In this document: positions 33,909-46,589 of the stretch, piece by piece
Layout: each line of letters starts with the position of its first letter
How positions within the stretch are numbered: position 1 is the stretch's first letter
DNA from: Chalara sp. BL73
Taxonomy: Eukaryota > Ascomycota > Leotiomycetes > Helotiales
Reading direction: 5' to 3'
Assembly: GCA_918026815.1 (NCBI GenBank)
Contig: CAKJVC010000187.1
Span: 124,001 to 188,000, forward strand
DNA length: 64,000 nt
Program-made: the position numbers and the translations under genes
Notes under the pieces: generated by a model
Told to the model about the DNA's origin: nothing
Seen by the model: only the letters and a program-made list of their open reading frames with translations
The model's database searches: none

Positions 33909-36606
33909 CTAGGGGCCGCCTTTCTCTGCCTTCTCCTGTGCTCTGGCGTCACGTGCCAATTTAACTAAAGGTGCAAGCTCAATTAAATCGCTACAGTGCT
34001 TCATAAACTCGTGCTGAGATCTATTAGCGAAATCTTGGTTGGGAAAACAGGCATACTCACGCGTAAGAGATCATGTGCACTAGCTCGCTTCTCTGGATCA
34101 ACCTTCAAGGCAAAGTACAAGAAGTCTTTGAACACATGGGATAATTGCGCTTCATCCTTGATCGCTGGTGTGCCGTTGGTTGCAATCAGATAAAGCGCTC
34201 GGAGAGGGCTTTCTGTGAGATATGGAGGCTCACCCTCGATCATCTCGATTGCCATAATACCAAGCGACCAGATGTCGACCTTGCGTCCATACTCCTTGCG
34301 AGTAACAACCTCAGGGGCCATCCAGTAAGGCGTTCCGACCATTGTTGTTCGTTTATTATGAGCGTCGTTGATTTGGGCACAGAAACCGAAATCAGCTATC
34401 CCTTATTGTTAGCGAGCCATATTCGAAAACTCATAATTCTCGCTTACTTAGCTTGATATTACCCTCCATAGATAACAGAATGTTATCCGACTTAATATCT
34501 CGGTGGATCACGCCTTTGGAATGCAAATGTTGAAGGCCTTTCAACGTTTCCCGACACACTGAAGCAATCTGTCCCTCAGTCATAATATTGAAAGTCACAA
34601 CATCTGTCAGGCTGCCACCCTCCATATACTCCATAATGACCCAAAGCTCACCAGTGACCAGAAAACTATCAATGAAATTGACAATATTTGGATGCGAGCT
34701 TTCCTTCATCACAATGATCTCGTTAATAATTAGATCCTTCTTGGGTTGTTGTTCAAGATTCATCTGCTTGATAGCTACTATTCGATCCGTGCCTTTCTCA
34801 TATCCAGTGTAGACACCTCCCGAAGCACCTTGGCCGATCTTTGTCAGCTGCCTATATATGTCATGCGGATTGCCGTCTGAACAGATTTGCTTCAGTCTAG
34901 CCACAATATCAAAGCCAGTACTTTGGCGAGGACGTTGTCTTGGCCGTGCGCCTGCAACTGCTCTGGATTGTTGGCTCGGATGCGGAATTCCATTAACTTG
35001 GCCCTGCGATGTAGGTGGTGTGGGTTGTGGGATTGGTTGCTTCTTGCTCTGGCTTCTTGCTAGTTGGTTGACCGGACTTTGCGCTGCGGCATATTCTTGT
35101 TGCTGCAAAAGCTGCTGCTGATATAACGCTTGTTGAGATTGAACCTGAACAGGTGAGGCATACGGGGATGTTCCATTGGCACGAGAGTTCGATCTTGATC
35201 GATGTTCCTCTGGAAGCATGGGCGAACCTTGTGTTGGTGGCACGTAGGCCAGGGCGGGCAAATCTTCACTTTGACGGGGCATCCCGATCCCAGAGTCTTT
35301 GACTTGAGGTGGGGGTGGTGCGGCCCTAGTTGGTCCCTGGAATGAAACTGGAGGCCTTGGTGCAGGACGGGTGGGAACGAGGCCGTTAATATCTTTGGGT
35401 TGAATAGGAAGTGAGGTGCCAGGCTTTGGGACCGGAGGCGGAGCTCTTGGATTCTCAAAACTCGTCTCATGGTTAGATGGGAACCGCGGGCTGGCAGGAG
35501 GGCTCAGCATTGGTGTCATTGATCCATAACTCATTGGCGTACTGAGAAGCCCGGGAGAAATTGGTGCTGAAACTGAAGTTCCTACGCGTAGGTCGGGTGC
35601 CCTCGTATGATCGAATTTCTCCCAAACCTCATCTCCACTCTTCTCTGTATTTTCCTTATAAAATCCAACAATATCGACAATAGTCTGAGGGTGTTGTTCT
35701 TGCTCCTTTTTAGTAATCCCGCTATCGTTGATCATTCGCTGCCATTCTGTAGGAAGACCCTGTACCATTCAATCAGTATTTAACCTGCCTCCATAGCCTC
35801 ACATAGATATTCAGACTTACGGTGAACTTTCCCGTCGTATTGTCATATCCTACATGAGTAACATGAACTGGATTCTCGGGCGCCGATATCTTGGGACCTC
35901 GAGGTGACATAAGACCCATGCTGCCTAACATGCTCTTCAGGCCAGACTGCTTCCTCGACACTCCCGGCTTCGGTTCTTTGGTCTCATCTGAATATCGCTT
36001 AGGAGTAATCAACTGATTCTCGCTAATACGGGGTATAGAACTGGCTTGGTTGATCATTCTATCTCCTGCCGAGAAACTGGCAGATTGTCGTAATGGCGGG
36101 CTTATCATCCGAGAATCTGGACTCGTATGCGACAGTGGTGGAGGTGGAGGACGTCTTAGTGAATTTTGGTAGCCAGTCGCCTTGGTCGAATCGATATGGG
36201 TGAGAATCCCGGATCCATCGAACGGTGCACCGATCAAATCATCACTAGTCTTCTGGTTCAGAGTTGGGCTTGAAGTGCGCCGTACTCCAGTCCGCACACT
36301 GCTCGACTCGGAGGCCGCCACGGTTGGAGAAGGGCCAGAGATTTGGCGTTCTAGAGAAGAATTCGAAGAGGTGGAGTGTGTCTTCTTGAAGGATGAGGGG
36401 TAGATGGGCGATGAGTTCTTCTTAGAGTGACCAGATGGGCCAGCGAATCGATTGTAGACCGGGGCTGAAGGACTTCGCTGGAGGCTGCCCGAGCTTTGCT
36501 TGCTGCGCAATGAATGACTATCGATAGTTCCTACATCGACGTTCAGGTTTGCGGCTTTGGGGTTAGGCTTGGTCAGACGGCGTTTGTTTGTCGATTTGTC
36601 CTCCAT
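33909..36606 (-). CDS. p21-activated (PAK/Ste20-family) kinase, Cla4-like, without visible PH domain
   Basis: Four exons, 36606-35821, 35759-34448, 34395-34061 and 34013-33909, joined by introns of 61, 52 and 47 bp with GTAAGT/GTAAGC/GTGAGT donors, give 845 residues. A Ser-rich N-terminus is followed by a CRIB motif, [23 protein letters not shown] (about residues 240-262), which binds GTP-Cdc42/Rac. Then comes [25 protein letters not shown], whose wording matches the Cla4 branch rather than Ste20. After a Pro/Gln-rich linker the kinase domain starts near residue 565 ([45 protein letters not shown]). Cla4 proper has a PH domain before CRIB. None is seen here and the upstream DNA is leader-like, so this may be the PH-less PAK paralogue of filamentous fungi. 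Expected roles are polarity, septation and hyphal morphogenesis. Confidence 0.9.
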
Positions 36607-39600
36607 GACTGTAGAGATTGATGGGCGTTTGACACTGTGGTAACTGGGGGGTTAGAGTTCGATGCCGTTTCGAATGGCGATTGGGTGTGGCTAGCAGGCA
36701 CACGCAACAGCTCACAATCGGCGCTTGGAAAGGTCCTGGTTACCACAGGCGCGGTGGTGGTGGGGGGGGAGTTTCGTAGGATGGGATTGATGCGCAGAAC
36801 AGTGTGATTATGCAGATTCTGGATAGATGAGGGTAGGAATAGCGAGTGGTCAATTGAGGATAAGGTAAAAATGAGAGATCGGCGGGTGGTGTTATTGTTG
36901 TTGATGTTGACGGCGGGTTGGCTGGCTGGCTGGCTGGCAGCTTTTTGGTGTCTCGAACTTGGTTTTCCCTCCTTCAACAGTGATGGGATGGGCTGCGGAT
37001 AAGGTGGGTTAAATGTGGGGCACTTGTTCTTTTTTGGGGACGGGACTTGGGAGGGAAGAGGAGGAGGGGGGGGGGTTAGAGATTTTAATCCCAACACCCA
37101 GTAAAAGTATAAATTGGATATCTTCAGGCTTACAAGTAGATGATAGTTAGCGCTTTTTTATAAGCATAATAGCAGATGGACTGGATTCTCGATTACAGCA
37201 TCAAAGATTGATTGACTGACCAGTTGAATGAATGAATGAACGATTGATTGATTGAATGAATAAATAAATAAAACGGGCGAATGGTTGGTTGTGGGCCGAG
37301 CAAAAGGAACAAGCCGTGCCGAATTGTTTTAATTTTATCAGGTTGTTTTTTCTCTTCAAAGATGAGGCAAAGATGAAGCAGCTATCGGCTATTGTCCCGT
37401 CCAAATTGACAACATCCACATCACCACATCACCTCCCTTCACTAGCAAATAAAACGGGTCGCCGTATTCCATAGACTGGCACGTGTCCTGACTTCACAAC
37501 ATTGTTCCTATTAGTATCTGCCATTCCCTATATTGCTACCATGCTACAGCAACGGCCAGCTTACTCAAAATGCTAATCATAGGATGCGCAAGGTGCTTCC
37601 TAGGTGGGCAGCGGGGCCATACGTGGTACATCCTGAAATGTGGCATTGCTACTTAAAGTCCCGATCGACTATTTAGTTCAACTTAGATCTAGACATAGCG
37701 AGCAGCTCGATATTTCTCTTCCAGAGACTAGCAGACTACATTCCTTGAGCACTCCAAAAAAAATCCTCGCAGCAGCGCCATCACAAGCATCTGCAACGTG
37801 CCTTGGGAGTTGCCCTATTCATGCACGGAACCCCACCCGAGAACATGACACTGCAACTCTGCAGGAGCATAGCAAGGAGGACGTTGATGACACCACAGAG
37901 CCTTTCCACATCCTTCCAGCGCAAGGCTTCCTTTACTGATTGATTTATTGACGTCTCCGACACCCATGTTGTCTACTTCATTGCTTCGTCCAGGTTATCG
38001 ATGAAAATTTGTCACAAGCATTCTGACGGTCCAATACAGAAGGTCGTCAGCATTATAAGGAAACTAGGTCTTCCATAATATTGCATCGCCACCCTCAGGA
38101 AGATTCCTCTGCACAACATGTGTTCTACGACCTTGGAGAACAACATCATGCGGTAGTACAAGCCTACCCTTGATGCGAGGTCCTGATATCTAGAGCAAAA
38201 TTGGATCACGGCTAACAAGCCACATCTCAGGTCTAATCAGGTCAAAATTCTATTGCTAACACTACGGGAAAAAAAATTAAAAATTAAAAATAAAATTAAA
38301 AAAATTCCCATGCTTTCTTTGGACATACCAAGTAATAGATATCCCGTTCAGGGTGCTCCCAATCGCTCCGAGCTAAAATCATAGGGCCTTAGAGCTTGCC
38401 AAGGCCGCTCATTTCCTTCCATTTCTAGCCTCCAACCATTCAGTCCTTCAAGGCTGATTTCAGAAAGCTTCTCTGTTCGAACAGTTTGTGACATGTTACG
38501 ACCCAGGTAAACCAGAACATGGCTAGAGACAAATATCCCCGCCAACCCGGCTTTGGCTCAGCTCACCTGATTAGCAAGTGATTTACCATGTTGTGACATA
38601 AAAATGCATCAAATCCTCCTTCGCAATCATGGGCTCAAAATTTGGCATCCGCCGACATTGCTCTTTTATCACTTGGCTTTACCTTGCGTAGCGCTTAAGG
38701 TAAGAGGCAGGCTGTGCTCAAAGGTGTCTTAGTTCAGTCTGGCCCTGATGAAGCAGTACTTCTATACTAAGCACAGTTGATTCAGTAGGCCGTCGACCGT
38801 ATCTAGTATGGTATGGCTTCAATATCACGAATGAATGTACCGAGCAGCGTTTTCACCTTGCAGTCTCTGCGAAGATAATACAGATACATAGAGAAAGTAA
38901 GTGCGGCGGTCAGGCATGCTAGGAATTCGGAGTCGGGCCATTTATGAGTTTTGATCACTCTAGCCTGCTATCAGCAGATTTTTTTTTATCACAGGCTTTC
39001 TTCGATTTGTTGCATAAGCTGTGCATGCATCCTAGATCTCAACAGGGATATCCTAAATTTTACGGCTATAACCAAAATTTCCTTTTGAATGCTAGAACTT
39101 TTAGTATTTGCTGATCTAGACCGAGGTAAAGGGCAAACACCAACTAGACTCATCTAAGATACTTATGTTCAGATTTTAGCATCCAAGAACTTTTAATGTC
39201 CTTGATTAAATGAAACCTCCAGTGAAGCTATAATTTGTTTCTACGCACATAAATCAGAAGTATCAGGCAGCAACAGTTAATTGAACAACCTTTCTTCCTT
39301 CCTCCGACTTCCAAAATCATAGGGAATATAAAGTCTAGAACATGAACCTATTGTCCCAATGTACTATATAGGCCTGTGAGATTGGAAAGAAAGATGTGAG
39401 TGTTATCGATGCATTGGACTTTCGCATAAAATCCCCCTTTTTTCTCTATAAATTGTGCCTGGCCAATTGTAACCAAGACTTTTCCTACAACAAAGCAGAA
39501 TGCCCATGCACTCTAGACTTTAATGGCCTGTGGCGCGCTCTTCCTGTCTGCCTAAACGCACACATATTGTCCAGGTAGCAAAAGCGGAATCCAAGGAAAT

Positions 39601-40209
39601 TCATTTGGATATTTACTATACTAGATGAGAATATGGTACTTTATGGATGGAATATAACTTGGGACAGAACATGTGGGAGGCAAAGAGAAAACGGTTGCCA
39701 TAGGCCCGTGCACTCCAATGACAATTCGCCTCAACCCGCTAAATGGCGCTAAACCTAATTTGTATTGAGGGATCCACGCCCACGACGAGCTCGACTTGCG
39801 ATCCAAACTTGCCGAGATATTTATTTCCAAACCACAAACTTGCGAACAGAGTTCATCGGCCTCTTGCATGAACCCTGCATCTGCATCTCCATCTGGATTC
39901 AGACATACATACCTTCATATATATCTGCCAGTATTTTCTACATTGCCCTCTATGCAATTCCTGAGAAAATAGGAGCCAGTCCTTTACCCACTTTGATTCA
40001 CTGCGTGGCCTCTTCCAAAGCGTCACTGCTAATACTCCAGTCCAATTGCTTCGCAATTCACATCCAAATTGCATTTCGACAGTGAGTGAATTCATAGCCA
40101 TTCCAATTTCATCCCCTAGCTAATTCCATCGTCCAGTATTGTACAATCCTAAAAGCCACACCCTCGACCTAGAACCTACCTGATTCTTGCAACCTTATAC
40201 TCTGTCGTC
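36607..40209. other. long gene-poor region between divergent PAK and SCP160 genes
   Basis: The right flank of PAK is a long CT-rich (minus strand) leader with homopurine/homopyrimidine tracts. Simple repeats include tggc (about 36914-36939), tgat/tgaa and aaat units (37225-37275), and an A/T-only stretch at 38262-38308. No convincing gene is present. The last few hundred bases form the SCP160 promoter and leader. Confidence 0.5.
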
Positions 40210-43200
40210 ATGGCCTCTACAGCTTCCGCACAAAACAGCTTGACTTCAGCGCAGCAGCTTATGCAACATCACAATGAGCACTTTCCCACAGTGGAAGATG
40301 TGGTGGATGAGGCAGACCTAAAGCACAGCGAAGAACCAAAATCCTCGAGTGTTCTCGAAGCTCCTAGTGATGAGTCTGCCCCTGGTTGGGTGCCTCCTAT
40401 GTCGGCAAAGGCAGCGGGAAAACGCAAAGAGGATGCACCAGCACAAGGCAGCCATCCAAACCTTGATCCGGCTTCAGAGGAGCTTTTCCCAGTCCTTGGA
40501 GGCGGTCCCAAGCCAACGCAATCGACACCTGCTACCTGGGGAAAGAGTTCTGGAACTGCTACTCCGACTACCCCTAATGATACTAGCAATGGCATTTCTA
40601 ATGGAGCTTCAACTCCTTCGATCGCAATCCGTCAGGATCCTCGCAAGATCAATATTCCTGGGCAGGTTAAGGAGGACTACACCCTACAAAATAGTCAGAT
40701 TCTCTCGCGTAAAGATATGAAGAAACCTTTGCCAGACATTTTGAAGGATATCAACCGGAAGTCTAAGAAAGTTACAGTCACACATTCTAGCAGACAAAAC
40801 GACACAACCTTCACTGCCACTGGGCCATCACGGGAAGCTGTCCGTGAAGCACTACTCCAGGTGATCTCTCAGGTTGGGGCCAAGGTAAGCAATTTTACCA
40901 TGATAAGATGATCCAGCTAAGTTTCCCGCAGATCACAGACAAAGTTGCTATCCCTTCATCTACCAAGGCGCACATCATCGGCAAGGCCGGATCGAAGATA
41001 AAGGAGATCCAAGAAAGAACTGGGGCGCGTATCCAAATCCCAAAGTCTGAGGGTCCTGCAGTTCCTGTAGATGACGAGGATGACCCTATTATCGAAATAC
41101 TCATCGAAGGTAATGCACTGGCTGTGGGAAACGCTCAAAGAGAGATCCTAAAGATTGCTGGCGAGCGTACACCTTCCGTCAACTCGAAGCTTCGCTCTGT
41201 TCCCGCTGAATTCTTCCCTTTTATTGCACAGAACGAGCGTATCAAGTCCTTTGAAAATCAAGGGGCTCAAATTCGTGTGCCCGAATATCACACTTGGAGC
41301 CGTCCGCCTCCTGAGGACGCTGCGGAATTGCAGCCTGCTTTAGGAGACAACGTTATCTCTTTGGCTGGTGAGCGGCAGGCCGTGCAAGCTCTCAAAGCTG
41401 AGATTGAAAATTTTGTGGCAGAATTGAAGCAGCAAGTGGAAATTGATAATGGCCTTTTCATTGACCGGGCCAGGCATCAATTTATCATTGGTAAGGCTGG
41501 TATGACTGCCGATGAGTTCCTGGCTGAGACAGGATGTGTCATTATTTTGCCTGGGGATGTGGACGTATCTGAAATCACACTTATTGGACCTTCTCAAAAG
41601 ATCGCAGCTGCCAGAAAATTGGCACAGAGTCAAGTTAACAACATGCAAAATGGTCGGGTGGATGTGCAGAAGTACTCTCGAAGCAAAGAGGCTACACATG
41701 CTCAAAATCTTACTCAGTACCTACGTCAGCGCAAGGCCTTGGAACAAATTGAGGCGGAATTTGGCACCCATATTGTTCCCAGTGATGGCGCAACGCTAGA
41801 AATATTTTCCAGGGAATATAGCAACATCTCAAATGCCACGACCGAGGTGCACTCGATCATTCGTGCCCATCCACCATCACGTATAGCCACAGTTCCGGTA
41901 GATCCATTCTATCATAGTTATCTACAAAAGGATATAACCCCAAAGATCAAATCCGATTATGGGGTCCATATCGTGGTACCGAACTCAAGTGATGGCCAAG
42001 TCCTTCTAATTTATGAGGGCGAGGATGGATTGGATCCTGAATACAAGGTTTCACGCAGCGCACCAAAGGCTGATGAAATCAAGGCATTTGAGAAAGGCTT
42101 GAGAGACGCTCAAAAACATATCATTGATATTATCAGTGCGCAAGCTCAGATCACAAGCAAGGAGATTGACGTTCCTCAAATGTAAAGTTTTCCCGTTTCC
42201 AAGGAATAGGAAATCGCTAATAACAAATATAGCTTCCATGACAAGTTGAAGAGATATATCAGAGGTGAGATGGATGCTGAGCGCGCCGCTGGCAACATAC
42301 CAGTGCGTGTTTCGTCTTCTGGTACAATCGTCACTCTACGTGGCCCGGCTCCTGCTGTCGAGAGCCTCGCTATTAAAGTAAATGCATTTGTCAAACAAGC
42401 TGAGCAAGACGAAAAAGAGCGCGGTTTCACACTACCCCCCTTTGACTTTCCGCAAAAACATGCAAATCAGCTTATTGGCAAACAAGGTAATTACATCAAC
42501 GGCCTCCGTGAGAAATTCGATGTCGACATCAAGGTCGAGGATGGCAAAGTCGAAATCAAAGGGCCAAAGGCTAAGGCTGAAGCTGCTCGATCACACATTT
42601 CGGCGCTTGGGAGGCAATGGGCTGATGAAACAACACATACACTAATAATTGACCCTAAGTACCACCGTGAACTTATTGGTCGGGAAGGTAATCAAATCCA
42701 CAAATTACAGAACAAATACAAGGTTCAGATTCAATTCCCACGATCAGCCCGGCCAGTAAAGGATGACCAGTCAAACGGTGATGCAACAAGCGAATCTGGC
42801 AGAAAAGGAAACCGGAAGGACCAAGCTCCAAACGAGGTCATCATCAAAGGACCCAAGAAGGGAGCAGACGATACACGAGGAGAACTTCTTGATCTAGTTC
42901 AGTACCTTCAAGACAACTCATTCTCAGCTACTGTATCGGTCCAACAAAGTCAGATTCCATCCCTCATTGGCCAGGGCGGGAAGCTTATGGATGAGCTTCG
43001 TGCCACTACTGGCGCTAGAATTGACGTGCCAAATGCAAAAGATGCCAAGGACTCATCTGGCAATGTGGACATTCAGATCAAAGGTACCAAAGCCGAGGTA
43101 GCCCAGGCCAAGAAATTGCTTGAAGAAAAGAAAAACATCTTCGACCATACTATTACCAAGACCCTGGACGTGGATAAAAAGCACCACAGAGCTCTAATTG

Positions 43201-44232
43201 GAGGCGGAGGTGAGTCGAACGGTTAATTTATCTTTTGCTGGTGTCTAATATTCTGCAGGTTCCAAGCTTCGTGAGATTGTTGTTAAGGCTGGTGGCTCAG
43301 ACGATCGTCGGGACCTCGCTAGAACTGTCCAGTTCCCCAAGTCTGAGTCTGATGGAAATAGTATCAAGATTGAGGGCAACAAAGAAGTTGTTGATAAGAT
43401 CATTGCCTTGATGCAGGAAATAGTTGCAGACTTAGACAACCAAACTACAGATGTTGTTGAGGTACCAACTGATAAGCATCGTACACTAATTGGTCGTGGT
43501 GGGGAAACTAAGAAAGATCTCGAGTCTCGGCTGAAGGTTTCCTTGGATATCCCAAGACAAGGCAGTGGCCAGACTGGTGTTAAAATCACCGGTGCTCCTT
43601 CTGAAGTGGAAGCTGCGAAGGCACATATTCTACAGCTTGTGAAGGAACAAGAAGGCGAAACGGTACTTGTTCCACGAAGTCTTCACCATGTAATCTCGGA
43701 TAACGGGCAATTCTTCCGCAAACTCCAAAATAACTTGCAGGTGACGGTCAATCATGATCGCCATCAGATCCCGCCAAAGCCAGCAGCACCATCAACTTCA
43801 GGTGCAAACGGTGCCTCTTTACCAACAATCGTAGATGATGACGACACTATTGCGAACTCTTTCTCATGGCACGTTATCGGTACAGCAGACTCAGGACTTG
43901 ACGGTGAAATTCCATGGGTATTGCGCGGCTCCCCCGAAAATGTAGCCAAGGCAAAGGCCAATCTTGCTACTGCCATTGAGCAAGCTTCAAACTCCTCTCG
44001 AGGCTTCCTTCGGTTGCCTGATCCAAGCACTTACAGATTTGTAATCGGACAGGGCGGCAGCAAGGTAAACAGTATCCGTAAGGCAACTGGATGCAAAATT
44101 ACCGTTCCTCGTGATCAAGCAAAGGATGAGGCGATTGAGATCTCAGGTTCTTTGGATGGTATCGAGAAGGCCAAGGACCTGATTCTTGAAGCGGTCAAGG
44201 ATGGCAAGAATAATACAAACGGAAGAGCATAG
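40210..44232 (+). CDS. scp160: SCP160/vigilin-type multi-KH RNA-binding protein
   Basis: Exons 40210-40884, 40932-42181, 42233-43209 and 43259-44232 (introns 47, 51 and 49 bp, all frame-consistent) give 1291 residues, the usual vigilin size. KH domains are recognised by their GxxG loops: IIGKAGSKI (about 239), IIGKAGMTA (409), LIGKQGNYI (722), LIGREGNQI (789), LIGQGGKLM (885), LIGGGGSKL (963), LIGRGGETK (1044) and VIGQGGSKV (1228). Degenerate KH copies lie between them, for example around VISDNGQFF and the region near residue 590. The first 200 residues are acidic, Ser/Thr-rich and disordered. Vigilins bind many mRNAs on polysomes and at the ER and affect translation and ploidy maintenance in yeast. 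The intron at 43210-43258 interrupts a GxxG loop codon for codon, a nice check of the model. Confidence 0.95.
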
Positions 44233-44712
44233 ATATCTACTCTATAACCTAGTGCTCTCATTTAAATTTGTGCATTAGAGCGTTGCGAAAGGAGAAATCG
44301 GTGCCTTATGCATTGGCGATAGGTTTTTGTGTATCAAAAAAAAATGGCAGCAGACGAGATGAAACTCGCTGGGCCAAAAATTCACTTGTGCATTAGTTCT
44401 TGGCTATACATTGGCGCCTGCCAATTATCATGTTAGCAATCCAATCATCCGCTCAAACTCTAGATACAAAGTTTCAGTTATGTGCTTCGAGACCATTTTT
44501 TGCTCTGTCCAGGAGTGTGCTGCTTGCCTATACGGAGGGTTAACCCTTTCAAGTGAGTTTGAATTAATTAAACCTAAGTCATTAATGTCTCTCAAGATAT
44601 GTGTTTGGCGATATTCATGCAAAATATGAGATATACGAGTTCTCCTTTATCCTAGAGCTCTCCATATTTGGTCACAGTTCTTCGCGGTTTTGGTCAGCCC
44701 ATAAGCTACACC
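44233..44712. other. intergenic between convergent genes
   Basis: 3' flanks of SCP160 and of the secreted-protein gene. Nothing coding is supported. Confidence 0.5.
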
Positions 44713-45306
44713 CTACACAGCGACAACCGCCAGACCGGCCAGAGCCGCAATCAGCATATCGATCAAAATAACACCGATGACGATATACGCCACGACGTCC
44801 GCGTTCCTCAGCAGCGTGTCGACAAAGCCTCTGATCGCGGACGCGCATTTCCGGATCGCCTCGTCGAACTCGACGTCGCTGCATTCGTCAAAGACCGTCT
44901 TCTTGGTCACCGAGTCCCAGGCGTAGACGCAACTCCCGCCGCCCACGGCGTTCTGGTACTTGACCATGTGCAGGTTGACCACCTCGGAATACGTGCCCCG
45001 CAGCCCGGGATCCCGCTTGTCCACGTGGAAGTTGACATGCTCGTGGCTTGGGAACTTGGGCCCTGCGTATCCGACGTGTGGGTTAGTGAAGTAGAGCTTT
45101 AGGTTGCCGATTGTGACTAGGCCCCAGTAGAGGCCGGCGCCGCCTTGCCGTTGGGTGATGGCGTTGGGTTGGGCTATTGCATCTAGAGAATACAGATCTC
45201 TGGATTCATTTATTTTGTCGAAAGGTTCGACTCCGGCGTAACTGTTTGGGGTGGATATGCTGGTAGAGATGAGGGAGGTTAGAGTAAGGGCGAGGAGAAT
45301 AGGCAG
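44713..45306 (-). CDS. Secreted/membrane-tailed protein of unknown function, 5' end unresolved
   Basis: An open minus-strand frame of about 200 codons. It reads from a leader-like LPILLALTLTSLISTSIS through LYSLDAIAQPNAITQRQGGAGLYWGLV, LKLYFTNPHVGY and HEHVNFHVDKRD, to paired cysteines (CVYAWDS…FDECSD…KCAS) and a strongly hydrophobic C-terminus (VVAYIVIGVILIDMLIAALAGLAVVAV). I recognise the central wording as a fungal family of small secreted proteins without known function. The hydrophobic start looks like a signal peptide. No ATG lies in frame ahead of it: the frame stays open to a TGA at about 45360 with no methionine, and the ATG at 45346 is in another frame. An upstream mini-exon, a non-AUG start or a frameshift is needed. 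The hydrophobic tail could be a membrane or GPI signal. Confidence 0.6.
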   Translation of the reverse strand: MPILLALTLTSLISTSISTPNSYAGVEPFDKINESRDLYSLDAIAQPNAITQRQGGAGLYWGLVTIGNLKLYFTNPHVGYAGPKFPSHEHVNFHVDKRDPGLRGTYSEVVNLHMVKYQNAVGGGSCVYAWDSVTKKTVFDECSDVEFDEAIRKCASAIRGFVDTLLRNADVVAYIVIGVILIDMLIAALAGLAVVAV

Positions 45307-45831
45307 GTTTTCACACTTCTTGTATAGGCGGCTTTGCTCGTAACATATCCAATCACTTCAAAAGAAATGACAGGTGAGGATAATTAAACCTCGTAAGTAC
45401 CCTGTGACCTCCACTATAAAATTAAATTTCCAGGTCTTCGCCGATGTATAGCATGAAAAGAGTCTTACATGCTTTGTTATCCAGCTGAATACTTTTCTCA
45501 GTCTGTATCCACCCAGCCCAACCCAGACCCGTAGAAGAACGGACAATTTTGGAAGTGGAAGATTCATCATTTAATACGGTACCTCTGCTTTGAAATGTAA
45601 ATGTAAGACTTTGGGGCTGAGAACAGCCGCATTTATTGCTCTTGACAGAAAAAGGAGGTAAGCGAGAAAAATGGATACCAGCCTGCTGAAGCGTTAGCCT
45701 CGTTTACTTCTTTGATCGTTCAAGACCAGAGAATAACGAGCGACGGTTCTTTGTTCTTGTAACTCATTAACAATGTGTCTGTTGCACCTCTTCCTTTTAC
45801 CGTGCATACCAAATCACAAAAGATTTCTGAC
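45307..45831. other. intergenic between divergent genes
   Basis: Contains the promoters of the secreted-protein gene (left) and of the small coiled-coil gene (right). No gene is supported; any missing first exon of the left gene would lie here. Confidence 0.45.
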
Positions 45832-46341
45832 ATGTTGACCAAAGAAGATCTAGGAATTCTTGAGCGAAACTTAGCACAAATTGAAACCGAGTTTGGAGAG
45901 TTCAATCGCGAATATGGCCGTGTGAGAGTTGCTATCATAAATTCTCTCTTGAGCCACGCAGAAGCTCAGGCTGTGGCTCAGTGTAACGGATTTTCGGCCA
46001 GACAAAACTCAGGGGGCAAAGGTGGAAGCCGGGAAAGAGACCCAGAGCAGCAGACTGAAAGCCTGGATATGGAGCATAAGTTGAAGAGCCTGGAAGGCGA
46101 GAAGCAAAAGCTGAAAGCGGGGCTGAGGAGGAGAGAACTCATGATTGCAAGAGCCCTGATGAGAGGGACGAGAATGGGAGGTTTAAAGGACGAGGAGAAA
46201 AGGCTAGGGCTTGCAATCGGAGAGGCTCTAGTGGTGCTAGAGAACCCAGATGGTATTCAAGATATCGATGAAAGAAAGGAAACGGTTCTTAATATTTTAG
46301 TCAGGCATCTTGGTTGTGTCAACGATAATGGTAGGCGCTGA
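45832..46341 (+). CDS. Small helical/coiled-coil protein, 169 residues
   Basis: An uninterrupted frame from the ATG at 45832 (MLTKEDLGILERNLAQIETEF) to TGA at 46341. The sequence is rich in Glu, Lys, Arg and Leu with heptad-like spacing in two stretches, residues about 1-40 and 75-130 (LKSLEGEKQKLKAGLRRREL), separated by a Gly/Ser-rich linker. There is no signal peptide, membrane span or known motif. No intron is needed. The translation reads like a real protein, but no family is recognised and no neighbour suggests a role. Confidence 0.55.
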   Translation: MLTKEDLGILERNLAQIETEFGEFNREYGRVRVAIINSLLSHAEAQAVAQCNGFSARQNSGGKGGSRERDPEQQTESLDMEHKLKSLEGEKQKLKAGLRRRELMIARALMRGTRMGGLKDEEKRLGLAIGEALVVLENPDGIQDIDERKETVLNILVRHLGCVNDNGRR

Positions 46342-46589
46342 ACCTTTAGACGATCTGTATAATACATAGCGAAGATCTGAGATCTTGATAGGAAACAAGT
46401 TACACATATGCAAGAATAACATGTTGGTGGCATGAAGGAGCGGTACGTTTTGCTTTCGTTGAATTAAAATGCCGTCTCTTGGATACAAGACCATTGTTAT
46501 CCCGTCCACCATAGTTGCAGATTCAATCTATTAGCTCGCTCTTTCTCTAGCTAGAGTGAAATATCATGACAGGCTCTGGTGCAAGTCTT

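Noticed and set aside
38310..38545. Minus-strand stretch with protein-like wording (WEHPERDIYYL followed by a GTATGT donor) in a shifted frame
   Set aside because: Only a short isolated fragment; no start, partner exon or recognised family. It may be a gene relic.
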